64,000 nt of DNA, taken from Siderastrea siderea. Lineage: Eukaryota > Cnidaria > Anthozoa > Scleractinia > Rhizangiidae. Shown here one piece after another: positions 24,501 to 32,798 of the stretch (position 1 is its first letter; each line of letters opens with the position of its first letter). The position numbers were made by a program, and so were the translations under genes. The stretch is taken from positions 44,688,304-44,752,303 of the forward strand of contig OZ034971.1 in NCBI GenBank assembly GCA_964030785.1, read 5' to 3'. The notes below the pieces were generated by a model. It searched no databases. It was not told the DNA's origin and saw nothing but the letters and a program-made list of their open reading frames with translations.

Positions 24501-27124
24501 ACATAATTGAGAGCGTCGATGACACTAAGTTAGCTAAACAATTAACAGAAGCTATTGAAGAACTCTTGATCAAGGGAGGATTTCGCATAAAAGAATGGAT
24601 AATGTCAAAAGATGACACTGAAGAAAATCTGACGCTCACCTTGAGAGGCGATTCAAACGAACCCACGGAAAAGGTTCTTGGAGTTGTATGGAATCCGCGT
24701 ACGGATCAGTTGTGTTTTCGCGTTAAATTCGATTTACAGATGAAGAGTAAAAGGAAAAGACCTCCCCCCCAAGGAATTGATATAACGAGCTCACAAGACA
24801 TCAAACTTACAAAAAGAATTGTCTTATCTCAAGTCAATCGCATTTATGATCCGATGGGACTCGCCACTCCATTTACAATCAGGGCTAAAGGCTTGATGAG
24901 AAGTTTGTGGATAAGCGAAAACAAATCTGACTGGGATGATCCAATTCCTGATATGCTTAAGAAAGAATGGATGAACTTCTTTGATGATCTTCCAAACATG
25001 GAACAAGAAGTCTTTGAGAGATGTATCAAACCCGCAAATGCAAGAGGGGATCCAATTTTAGTGATATTTAGTGATGGATCAGAAGTAGCTTACGGCGCAT
25101 GCGCTTACGCCAGGTGGAACACCACAGACAACAGCTATGAGAGCAGATTGATCATATCGAAAAATCGACTTTCCCCTGTGAAGAAAATGTCTATTGACCG
25201 AGTCGAATTATGTGGAGCAGTTCTGAATAAAAGACTCAAGACATTTATAGAAAAGGAATCGAGGTACAAATTTACTAAATTCTACCACATCGTTGACTCA
25301 CAAATAGTGTACGGAATGGTTCAGAAGGAATCATATGGCTTTAATACTTTCGCCGCCACACGTATTGGCGAGATCCAACAGGGAACCAACAAAGATGATT
25401 GGTATTGGGTAGAGAGTAAGAATAACATAGCGGATTGGATTACACGAGGAAGGAAACCGGCAGAGATTGGATTGAATAGCATCTGGCAAACCGGTCCAGA
25501 ATTCCTTAGATTTCCTGAACATGAGTGGCCGATATGCAAGCCAAATTATCAGAAAGAGTTACCAGAACAAATAAAAACAGTTATGTTAGCTGAAGCTAAA
25601 TCTGAAGATAGCTTAGAAGCAAGAATTGACATAAACAGATATTCCAACTACACTAAGCTAATCAGAGTGACTGCAAGGGTATTGTCCTTGTACAAACGAA
25701 AACCTCGACCTTCCTTAAAGAACGTAACTAGTCCATTAACGCCAGAAGATATAGACAGAGCAGAAAGATTCTGGATACTTCGATGTCAAAAATTGTTAAC
25801 AGCGGACATGGAAAAGGGAAGATTCAAAAGACTATGTCCACGGACGCGAGAGGATGGCATAATAGTTGTAGGCGGCAGAGTTGAAAAGTGGCTCGAGATA
25901 AGCTATAATAAGAACGACTTAATTTTGCTACCATACGAGCATCGCTTTGCAAGGTTATATGCTGAATATATACACCAAAGAGGGCATCATGGGGTATCAT
26001 CTACAGTAAGCAAGATAAGAGCACGATTTTGGATTACAAATATCCAACGTATGGTGAGGTCCATCAAATACAACTGCGTAATCTGCAAGAAGATAGATAA
26101 ACAGCTTTGCCAACAAAAGATGGGAAAACTACCAGAGGAGAGATTGAAACCCTCCCCACCTTGGCACTATACAGGTATAGATCTCTTTGGACCTTTCAAA
26201 ATCAGAGATGAAGTGAAGCGAAGAACCTATGGGAAATGTTACGGAGTGATATTCAACTGCATGTGCACTCGAGCAGTTCACTTAGATCTAGCACCGGACT
26301 ACAGCACGGAAACATTTCTATTAGTACTCAGAAGATTTGTATCATTGAGAGGGTATCCAGCAAAGTTGTATTCTGACAACGGACCACAATTAGTAGCTGC
26401 TGATAAAGAGCTCAAAGATATAACGAAGAACTGGAATTGGGACGAATTACTCGAATTCGGAGTAACAGAGGGCCTACAATGGGAATTCTCACCTGCCGAC
26501 GCCCCTTGGTACAATGGCACATCCGAAGCATTAATACGTTCCGTCAAACGAGGCTTAAACATCGCAATCGGAGATAACAGCATGACATTCTCTGAATTAC
26601 AGACAGCCTGCATTGAAGTTGGTAACTTGATAAACGAAAGACCAATTGGTAAGCACCCAACTGATACAGATGATGGCGTATATTTAAGTCCGAACGACCT
26701 ATTACTTGGAAGATCTACTTCACGAGTTCCAAGCGGACCCTTTAGGGAAACAACAAACCCTCGTCACAGATTTGAATTTGTCCAGAATATAGTGAAGAGC
26801 TTCTGGAGAAAATGGACGCGCGATTATTTTCCTAGTCTTCTTGTTGAATCGAAGTGGCACACCGCACACCGTGATGTTAAAGTCGGAGACGTCGTCTTGA
26901 TACAAGACTCGAATCTTGTTCGAGGAAATTGGAAACTAGGCAAAGTTATCACAGCCAAACCGAGTAAAGATGGAAGAGTACGCAGAGTGGAGATCGTCTA
27001 TAAGAACACTAAGCCAGGAGAACATGTAAAGACATACCGCGGAGGAGGCTATGTAACGGTTGAACCTCCTGTTCAGAGGATAATAGTCATCGTTCCAGTG
27101 GACGAAAACGAAATGAAAGACTAA
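21539..27124 (+). CDS. BEL/Pao gag-pol polyprotein
   Basis: A 1861-codon frame; I chose ATG 21539 (MAEAAKIARRSAKG) because the frame upstream opens only with TTG. By residue: a helical gag N-terminus, a DUF1759-type gag domain (about 240-400), zinc knuckles (CFSCLKPGHRWVQC at 478, then a second Cys/His cluster), a DUF1758-type aspartic protease (WDNASSLSF, Asp 563), reverse transcriptase with YMDD near 985, RNase H (FSDGSE near 1176), an integrase HHCC zinc domain (about 1467-1515), the integrase core with D1548, D1613 and E1663, and a DUF5641-type C-terminal domain. No stop or frameshift is visible. The product would assemble particles, copy the element RNA and integrate the cDNA. All main catalytic residues are present; the protease motif is D-N-A rather than the usual D-S/T-G. 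Confidence 0.95.
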   Translation: MAEAAKIARRSAKGKFTRKRSDFLNSVRDRNSIATIEKAYDQLEDAMKDLEGKHEQFTSFLNDEEFDAAENWMSELQTLYRDATNLKNEYMDNIQFDESNARATREREELENQQREQNGKLKENILIKRAGARTLFDAIFSNATHILETENAATSLMKKVLAQLEEAFIECKLRNEQYLELIGKEMMEQELLWISNVQVLYSQIFEIFETRISEKEESKLSETTLCNSNSPGTANNVHLEKIKRPHFEGDIREYPQFKRDFQTQVMPGLTKLTAPYTLCTCLDKEALAQVKSVDDDIEEMWARLDEKFGDPGKVTDVIINDIKRFKVIREGESKKFVEFVDMIEDSYRDLKRLGIEKEITTTSSVSTIESKLPPDHRKEWARLVSSRKSTVDKTDKFPSLLDFLLDQKRAIEYDASDLRSAGTPQVRGATHLSDGRPSPTAKYCLVHGNAKYSTYECRNYLAKPVQQRKDVVKDKLACFSCLKPGHRWVQCKKKKECGIDNCKVFHHRTLHENKRNTPTGEDDQEEEVSGTTNTCSRISSKTTCLLQIQRIKTHANWLNVMWDNASSLSFITNKTAKAQKLHGTTVQLSLVKVGAEKKDITTKKYTLPLIDLQGHQTLIEVYGIDQITSNIRKIKIDGILHIFDVPKKDIERPTGTIDVLIGYDYAGLHPEMQNRSGHLLLLKNRFGFCIGGTHPALEENAECFKYNVAHVNHVRGIELSDFYKIENLGVECTPRCGGCKCGKCPPGSKNYTLKEEKELNLIENNLEYNSQENLWITTYPWIKDPHNLPDNKRAAYGRLMSTEQRLRKNPDHAKVYQQQIQDMIDRDVARKLNTEEITKYNGPVHYISHHEVLKTDSKSTPVRIVFNSSASYMGHILNEYWAKGPDLLNNLLGILIRFRENRVAFIGDVSKMYHTVKTKVVEQHTHRFLWRDMNTAREPDTYVIQRVSFGDRPSGTIATVAMRKTAQMGIESHPQAAQIIKENSYMDDIIESVDDTKLAKQLTEAIEELLIKGGFRIKEWIMSKDDTEENLTLTLRGDSNEPTEKVLGVVWNPRTDQLCFRVKFDLQMKSKRKRPPPQGIDITSSQDIKLTKRIVLSQVNRIYDPMGLATPFTIRAKGLMRSLWISENKSDWDDPIPDMLKKEWMNFFDDLPNMEQEVFERCIKPANARGDPILVIFSDGSEVAYGACAYARWNTTDNSYESRLIISKNRLSPVKKMSIDRVELCGAVLNKRLKTFIEKESRYKFTKFYHIVDSQIVYGMVQKESYGFNTFAATRIGEIQQGTNKDDWYWVESKNNIADWITRGRKPAEIGLNSIWQTGPEFLRFPEHEWPICKPNYQKELPEQIKTVMLAEAKSEDSLEARIDINRYSNYTKLIRVTARVLSLYKRKPRPSLKNVTSPLTPEDIDRAERFWILRCQKLLTADMEKGRFKRLCPRTREDGIIVVGGRVEKWLEISYNKNDLILLPYEHRFARLYAEYIHQRGHHGVSSTVSKIRARFWITNIQRMVRSIKYNCVICKKIDKQLCQQKMGKLPEERLKPSPPWHYTGIDLFGPFKIRDEVKRRTYGKCYGVIFNCMCTRAVHLDLAPDYSTETFLLVLRRFVSLRGYPAKLYSDNGPQLVAADKELKDITKNWNWDELLEFGVTEGLQWEFSPADAPWYNGTSEALIRSVKRGLNIAIGDNSMTFSELQTACIEVGNLINERPIGKHPTDTDDGVYLSPNDLLLGRSTSRVPSGPFRETTNPRHRFEFVQNIVKSFWRKWTRDYFPSLLVESKWHTAHRDVKVGDVVLIQDSNLVRGNWKLGKVITAKPSKDGRVRRVEIVYKNTKPGEHVKTYRGGGYVTVEPPVQRIIVIVPVDENEMKD

Positions 27125-27189
27125 ATGAACTTTACTAAACTCGATTTTGTAACTTTACTATTTAAACTTTTTAACTTGCACAACTTTCT

Positions 27190-27203
27190 AGAAGAGAGGG
27201 GAG
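27190..27203 (+). other. Polypurine tract
   Basis: AGAAGAGAGGGGAG lies immediately before the 3' LTR. Position and composition fit the primer for plus-strand DNA synthesis. Confidence 0.8.
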
Positions 27204-27488
27204 TGTTTCGGCCTACGAAAGCAATTTCTGACATTTTCTTAAATACGTATTATGCGACGTAATAAACGATAATTAGAGAGAACGAACTTAATCATCTTCA
27301 CTAGTCGCGGATCCGTTCCACAGACACCAATGGGTAAGCTGTAACTTTTTATTCATTTATTACATATTTCTTCACTCCCCTAACGAATTGTAATCTATTG
27401 ACAGCTTTCGAATAACCTACTGTATGAAACGTGGCAATAAACCTTACAGTGTAACATTTGAATCCTTGGTAATGCGGCTAGTGAAACA
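27204..27488 (+). repeat. 3' LTR of BEL/Pao element
   Basis: 285 bp, TGTTTCGGCC to GTGAAACA, followed by CAAGG. Its near identity to the 5' LTR dates the insertion as recent relative to the other elements here. Confidence 0.95.
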
Positions 27489-27580
27489 CAAGGCACCCAA
27501 ACAAACAAGCTGAAAATCAGTTAAGAACAAATATTTAATCCCACACAGCAGCAAAATACAATGTGTAGCAAAGTACTTAT

Positions 27581-28138
27581 CTACTCAAGAACTGACAAAC
27601 TCATCTGGTTTGTGACAGCAACTGGCTTGTTGTAAAACTTGCGAAATGTGGACTCTTCAGTCCAACCAGCTGTAGCAAGAATAACATCAGTGGAAACAGA
27701 TGCAATAGCTTTACTCGTTGAAGCACATCTAGTGCTATGGGCAGAAAACAACTCTGTATCAATGCCTGCCTGGCCTAACATGGTTTTGATCCAGTGCTCA
27801 ATATTGGACGAGGTAACTGCCCTATATGGTTTGATGTATGACACAAACAATCTATAGTCGAATTTCTTAAATTCTCAGTAGCCTTAAGGTAGTAATTTAA
27901 TGTTTCATACACACACAGTTCCTTAACAGGACACTTGTACAGACGGACATTCCCAAATACTTTCCCAGGTCTGTACTGCTTAAGATGATCTGTTAGGGAA
28001 AAATTAAAGCATTCTTCATTCCTCTGCCTTCTCTGACATATCCAAAAATGTCTGACACCTTTGTCCTGTAGTCAATGCAATTAACAAGACTAATTTAAAG
28101 GTGAGTTCCTTCAAAGTAATCTTATCCAAAGGCCAATA
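27581..28138 (-). pseudogene. DIRS tyrosine recombinase, C-terminal half
   Basis: The last part (27850 down to the stop at 27581) keeps the catalytic motif 'FSAHSTRCASTSKA', with H-x-x-R, and 'GWTEESTFRKFYNKP', with the likely nucleophile Tyr. Between 27851 and 28138 homologous words continue in shifting frames (KITLKELTFKLVLLIALTTG), so the gene is frame-broken. The enzyme would insert circular cDNA by site-specific recombination without target duplication. Confidence 0.75.
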
Positions 28139-28430
28139 GAGCGGTTTTCAATTGAGTGTCGAAAGTAATTCGTGTTTTGCTTTGGTTTTGCTTTACTTCG
28201 CTCTGTGATTGGTTAAAAAATCTCGCGCCACTTTCTCGACCAATCAGGAGTAAAACTCAAACCAATCAGTCGCGACTTGCTCGCGCTCGCACGTTTTTTC
28301 CCGCGCTTGACGCCAGTAACATGTACTTGCTTCGAGTTCTGATTGGTTCATTGGATAATTTGTGTCTGTTGTGATTGGCTGGGGTAATTACTTTGGTTTT
28401 GGTTTTACGACACTCATTTGAAAAGCGCTC
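28139..28430. mobile_element. 292-bp TA-flanked MITE rich in CCAAT boxes
   Basis: The inverted ends (GAGCGGTTTTCAATTGAGTG on the left; CACTCATTTGAAAAGCGCTC on the right) are flanked by TA (28137-28138, 28431-28432). It interrupts the DIRS recombinase. Inside are at least five ATTGG/CCAAT words in both orientations and GC-rich sequence, so it could supply promoter-like signals. Superfamily not certain; TA duplication fits Tc1/mariner-like transposition. Confidence 0.8.
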
Positions 28431-28432
28431 TA

Positions 28433-29470
28433 TAAACTCAGGTAATCAAGGACAGTGTCCACGGACCAAATGTTATTGTACTTCGGCATAGGGTTGAGCT
28501 TGTTAAACACCCCTTTAAGGTATCTGCACACAAGGAAATGCTTCCCTACTGGTGTGTGGTCCGGATCACCACTGCTATTCAAGTCTATGTTGGAGACTGC
28601 TGAACGGGCTGTATTCAGTGCCGAATAGCTTAAGCCTTTCTCGAAGAGACTATGCAGGAACAACAACACGGGGCTCACAGTGACACGCAAGGGACCATGT
28701 GATCCTTCACTACAAAATTGTAGCCACTTGTTGATATACACTCTGTATTGTTTATGAGTACTATCTCTCCAGGAATGCATGATAATCTCGACAATGTCTC
28801 GCGAAAACTCTGACTTTTGCAAGGATTGCCTGATAATTTGCATACCAGTAACTCCAGTCGGTGATGTAGTGGATGAGGACTGGCTAGAGTTGGATGAACC
28901 AGATTCTGAGCATAAGCCCTTAGAACTCGTGGTGTGTCTGTCAGAAGGCCCAGCACAACTGTAAAGTATGGCTGAGTTGTCCACTTCGGGATTATCAAAA
29001 TTCCTGTTGACCGGTTTTGGATTATTTTTTGCACACATCTGGAAATAAGACAAAAAGGGGGAAATGCATAAAAGAAAAAACTGCGACCAGTCAACAGTGA
29101 AGGCATCCACAAACTTTGCCATTAAATGCGGTTTCCACGAGACGTAGGTCTCCACTTGTGCATTAAGTCTACTAGCAAAAAGATCTATGTCTGGTTGCCC
29201 GAACAAAGCAACAATTCTCTTAAATACATCAGCTGAAAGCTTCCATTCAAGGTCTAATTTTAAATATTGAGATAGCTGATGAGTGTCAACATTGCTAGAT
29301 CCTGGAATATGGGCTGCTGATAACCAAATGTTTCTAACAATGGCCCAATTCCAAATTTTGAATGTTATGTACAATCTTAACCATTTTACATATTCCTTGC
29401 CCGGGATTTCTATAGGGGAAATTAGAGCTTTCAGAGAAACAAAAGTAATAACTATTTAATTGGACTTTAA
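28433..29470 (-). pseudogene. DIRS RNase H end and recombinase N-terminal half
   Basis: Open on the minus strand from about 29440 down to the MITE junction. 'WLSAAHIPGSSNVDTHQLS' is the RNase H C-terminal signature (HIPG...N.D..S; the usual Ala-Asp is partly changed). It is followed by 'PDIDLFASRLNAQVETYVSW', typical of DIRS/Ngaro pol, then a Ser-rich linker and the recombinase N-terminal helical domain ('HSWRDSTHKQYRVYINKWLQ'). The frame is cut by the MITE at 28430. The reverse transcriptase is missing upstream. Confidence 0.78.
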
Positions 29471-29996
29471 ACCAGAACCGGAAATGTGACACATTTGTAA
29501 CAAAGCTTATCAACAGTTCTCAGTACGTTTTAGCGGTAATTTTGGGCAATTTGTCCTTGTATGGACACTTGCTAATACCATTATTAAAGACTATTTACAG
29601 CATATAAACTACGATTCTTGACAAAATTTTGGGGACACTTCAATAAAAGCGGCCTATTTTAAATGAATTCAATTTTAACAAATCAATATCGCCCCAACCA
29701 GGGATGAAATGATCCCTCACCCCCCCCCCCCCTCCCCTCCTTTAACAATGCTGCGCAACGGGTACACTTCTTTAGGATGGGAAAAAATCAACATTGTACA
29801 GGGGGGGGGGTTTACCGAAGAATTTCCCTTAGCAATTACAGAAATGTGAAGGTGTCCCAAAATGTATGACGAAGGTTGTAGCTACTTTCTCTAGCACGTA
29901 CAGTGTTATTTCCCACAGTAAAGTACAGCTGAATAGCTTTTATTTGAATGGCCCATCACCAACTTGTGCGGCGTAATAAACAGAAAAATATCTACC
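29471..29996. other. No gene; C and G homopolymer runs
   Basis: Contains a poly-C run near 29719-29734 and a poly-G run near 29802-29811. The section 29930-29996 is a diverged direct repeat of the arm of the following palindrome (shared 'tagctttYatttRaatg' and 'gYRtaataaacag'). Confidence 0.6.
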
Positions 29997-30180
29997 ATAG
30001 CTTTCATTTAAATGACCTCTCTCAAACGTGAAAGCTACCTTATACAGCATAATAAACAATTAAACAGAAAAGTACTTCTTGATCGATCGATCGATCAAGA
30101 AGTACTTTTCTGTTTAATTGTTTATTATGCTGTATAAGGTAGCTTTCACGTTTGAGAGAGGTCATTTAAATGAAAGCTAT
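29997..30180. repeat. Perfect 184-bp palindrome
   Basis: 29997-30088 and 30089-30180 are exact reverse complements, 92 bp each, with no spacer. The centre is (GATC)4 at 30081-30096. No mismatch was found on reading both arms. Confidence 0.95.
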
Positions 30181-30186
30181 TTAAAT

Positions 30187-30202
30187 GATCGATCGATCGA
30201 TC

Positions 30203-30269
<67 letters not shown>

Positions 30270-30291
30270 GGATGGATGGATGGATGGATGG
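30187..30291. repeat. (GATC)n-(GATA)n-(GGAT)n microsatellite
   Basis: A run of GATC, then GATA/TAGA, then GGAT tetranucleotides. It abuts the 3' end of the minus-strand LINE fragment and may have grown from that element's repetitive tail. Confidence 0.95.
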
Positions 30292-30545
30292 AATCTTTTA
30301 TTTATACACGAAATCTTATCAAATTTAAACATAGGTTTAAATTTGGTTTCCATAAAATCCGTGAATTAACTAATTAATACAATACTTTAAAATATGTACT
30401 TAAACTTAACAATTTACAAGGCGATCTTTAACTAATTACTTTACAAGTGCCGGTAGTAAGCCTCTTTTAAACTTTTCCAAAGACCTTTCTTCTTTGAGGT
30501 AGCGAGGGAGAGCATTCCAGACCTTGACGCCACTGAAAGCAAAAT
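30292..30545 (-). mobile_element. LINE 3' fragment
   Basis: On the minus strand a coding end reads 'FSGVKVWNALPRYLKEE', then 'FKRGLLPALVK' and a stop at 30436-30438. This matches the C-terminal signature of CR1/L2/RTE-like LINE reverse transcriptases (…KIWNSLP…L..FK…). About 145 bp of 3' untranslated sequence follows and ends in the microsatellite. The rest of the element is missing. Confidence 0.65.
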
Positions 30546-30669
<124 letters not shown>

Positions 30670-30897
30670 AAATTACATCGCAGCCACCAGGCTGAATTAC
30701 GTAATTATTTACTAGTCAATAAAAAAGATCCCTAAGACTACGATAGTATTAATAGTGACCACACTTAAGATTTCATCCTGAAACTTAGACTCTGGTATTG
30801 AAAAGATTAAGCAGACAAAACATTTACCACCACTTTCAGCGGAACATTACAGATCAAAAATTTTTTGAGACAGTTGGTTTTCTTTTTCATGTCACAG

Positions 30898-31161
30898 ATG
30901 TTTCATCCGCGAGTAGCTTGAAGTGTGAAGTAAGAGATTCCTGTTCCCCGTCACGCGAGTGTCAATACACCAATCAGATGACAGTAGATCCAGGCTCCAA
31001 CGTATCTCTCAACTGCTCGATCATGAATGGTGGAGCTGCAAGACGGATGACATGGAAACAAGTGCAACAAAGAGTAAATAGCACCGCTGGTCTGGTTTTG
31101 CAGCAAGTGAATTCATCAAATGAAATGCATCCATGTCTATGTACCCGTATATACTTCACAC
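30898..31161 (+). CDS. Receptor 1, Ig-like exon (first recovered)
   Basis: Splice acceptor tcatgtcacag|AT and donor CACAC|GTAGGT bound an exon of phase 1 at both ends, the standard phase of Ig modules and of all later exons of this gene. It contains a Cys-rich lead (CSPSRECQY) and an Ig-like start ('PGSNVSLNCSI...MTWKQVQQ') with the first Cys and the Trp. The usual D-x-G/A-x-Y-x-C end is not visible; the second Cys may be in 'HPCLCTRIYF', or the domain may be split or decayed. The signal-peptide exon upstream was not found. The protein would sit at the cell surface. Confidence 0.55.
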
Positions 31162-31184
31162 GTAGGTATTTTCTCCCAACAACA

Positions 31185-31270
31185 GATTTTTCTAGTTACA
31201 CACTTTAGAAATGATAAATCGTCAACTTCTCTGTTAAACGCTGCAAATAAAGCGAAAAATTAAGAACGTA
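31185..31270 (+). repeat. 85-bp direct repeat, left copy
   Basis: From 'gatttttctag' to 'aagaacgta', matching 37447-37527. The shared core includes 'gataaatcgtcaa' and 'ctgttaaacgctgcaaa'. The two copies bracket the whole nest of elements in this intron. Confidence 0.85.
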
Positions 31271-32042
31271 AGTATTTTCTCCCTTGTTTGAGGGTCTCAA
31301 TGAGGTTGAAAGTGAGAAATTCTAACCGTTAGTCGTAAAAAAAGTTAACCGTTAAGGTGTTTCGATACAGTTTTTTTGGGACCAAACCTAACTTTTTGAA
31401 TCGGTTCTTAGACAGTCCTTTCCTTGTCAGATCAAAGTGAAATTTCCAACACTTGTTGGTTTTGGATTGAACTTTAGCGTGGTTTACATTTTGTGAAAAT
31501 CAATATTTCCATGACAACGATAAACAAAAAACCTCCAAAACATTAAAATTGAAATTTTCCGCAATCCGGATTTCACTTTGAAAAGCAAATACCAACATCT
31601 TAAAGGATCCTAGTCAGGCACGCCTTTGTTATTGTTTTGATTTGAAATTTGCGATCAAATTACTTGTCGAACGTGACAAAACGTCAACAGTTCAACTGAA
31701 AAAGATAAATTGTAGCCTGAAGCTGAAATTTCTTCGCTTGTTTTTGATTTTAGTGCCAGTAAAAGGGCTTTCCATTATTTTCAGCGGATTTTGGCGGCTG
31801 TCCGCAAAAACTTAGAACTCAAAGAATGTTTGTGTTCGTAAGCCGGCCAGCCTCTCGGTCCACCGGCTATCCAAAAGCAAACTATATTCAGCGAGCGCTC
31901 ACGGAATATGATTTACAAGCGAATCTAGAATCATAAAGGTTTGGAATCTTGTTTAATTGGGTATTCTTGACTTTCCCATTGCCATAAAACACAAAGGCGA
32001 ATGCATCAAGGGCAAAAATGTTTCCAAAACTCACTCGATCCC

Positions 32043-32225
32043 GCTGGTCATTAAATTGGTTCGTAATATACCCGGGAAAGATGAAGATGAAATGTAGAAA
32101 GATGAAGAAAGATGAAGAAAGATGAAGATGAAAGTAGAAAGATGAAGATGAATATATGAATTTCATATATTCATAATTTCATCTTCATCTTTCCCGGGTA
32201 TATTACGAACCAATTTAATGACCAG
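32043..32225. repeat. Inverted repeat abutting the tRNA-like array
   Basis: About 50 bp at 32043-32093 (through 'ggtcattaaattggttcg' and 'atacccgggaaagatgaag') is the exact reverse complement of about 32175-32225. The spacer is a GA-rich (gaagatgaaa)n tract plus 'tatgaatttcatatattcat'. The first array unit is thus the right arm of a hairpin. Confidence 0.85.
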
Positions 32226-32234
32226 CTCCCAGTT

Positions 32235-32305
32235 GGCTTGTTAGCTCAATTGGTTAGAGCGCTGCACCGGTATCGCAGAGGTCAGGGTTCGAATCCCGGC
32301 AAGCC
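32235..32305 (+). repeat. tRNA-like body, unit 1
   Basis: GGCTTGT...CAAGCC closes the acceptor. The A box TAGCTCAATTGG and B box GGTTCGAATCC are intact, so RNA polymerase III initiation is plausible. The anticodon loop CCGGTAT puts GGT (Thr) at 34-36. The body is 71 nt, about two bases shorter in the T arm/acceptor than the copy at 3303, and the T stem has a mismatch. Confidence 0.7.
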
Positions 32306-32480
32306 TGATTTTTCAGGCTTTCTTTTCGCAACTGCATAAGTTGCGTTAATAACTGCGAGGATCTTCTTTACATTGATTTCTTTATTCCGCAGTTCAAATA
32401 TATGAATTTCATATATTCATAATTTCATCTTCATCTTTCCCGGGTATATTACGAACCAATTTAATGACCAGCTCCCAGTT

Positions 32481-32551
32481 GGCTTGTTAGCTCAATTGGT
32501 TAGAGCGCTGCACCGGTATCGCAGAGGTCAGGGTTCGAATCCCGGCAAGCC
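32481..32551 (+). repeat. tRNA-like body, unit 2
   Basis: Identical to unit 1 across the 71-nt body as far as I can read, with the same A and B boxes. Confidence 0.7.
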
Positions 32552-32727
32552 TGATTTTTCAGGCTTTCTTTTCGCAACTGCATAAGTTGCACTTAATAAC
32601 TGCGAGGATCTTCTTTACATTGATTTCTTTATTCCGCAGTTCAAATATATGAATTTCATATATTCATAATTTCATCTTCATCTTTCCCGGGTATATTACG
32701 AACCAATTTAATAACCAGCTCCCAGTT

Positions 32728-32798
32728 GGCTTGTTAGCTCAATTGGTTAGAGCGCTGCACCGGTATCGCAGAGGTCAGGGTTCGAATCCCGGCAAGCC
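32728..32798 (+). repeat. tRNA-like body, unit 3
   Basis: Same 71-nt body as units 1 and 2; the upstream flank differs by one base ('aataacc' for 'aatgacc'). Confidence 0.7.

Larger units (their letters stand above)
21185..27488 (+). mobile_element. Complete BEL/Pao LTR retrotransposon
   Basis: Two 285-bp LTRs (21185-21469, 27204-27488) start TG and end CA, differ at only two positions that I can find, and are flanked by the target duplication CAAGG (21180-21184, 27489-27493). A single long frame encodes gag, protease, reverse transcriptase, RNase H and integrase in BEL/Pao order. A purine tract precedes the 3' LTR. Near-identical LTRs and an uninterrupted frame point to a recent and possibly still competent insertion. 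Confidence 0.95.
27494..29470 (-). mobile_element. Degenerate DIRS-type (tyrosine-recombinase) retrotransposon
   Basis: On the minus strand, an RNase H-like end is followed by a tyrosine recombinase, the order seen in DIRS elements; the reverse transcriptase part is not recognisable upstream of 29470. The frame is broken by a 292-bp MITE (28139-28430) and by frameshifts between 27850 and 28138. The BEL/Pao element inserted at its 3' side. Confidence 0.75.

Noticed and set aside
21376..26905. Numerous minus-strand frames of 60-104 codons
   Set aside because: All are antisense to the BEL/Pao polyprotein or its LTR and have no independent support.
32235..32798. Three functional tRNA-Thr genes
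   Set aside because: C at position 33, a T-stem mismatch, a 71-nt length and the near-identical tandem repeat context favour SINE-type tRNA-like sequences.
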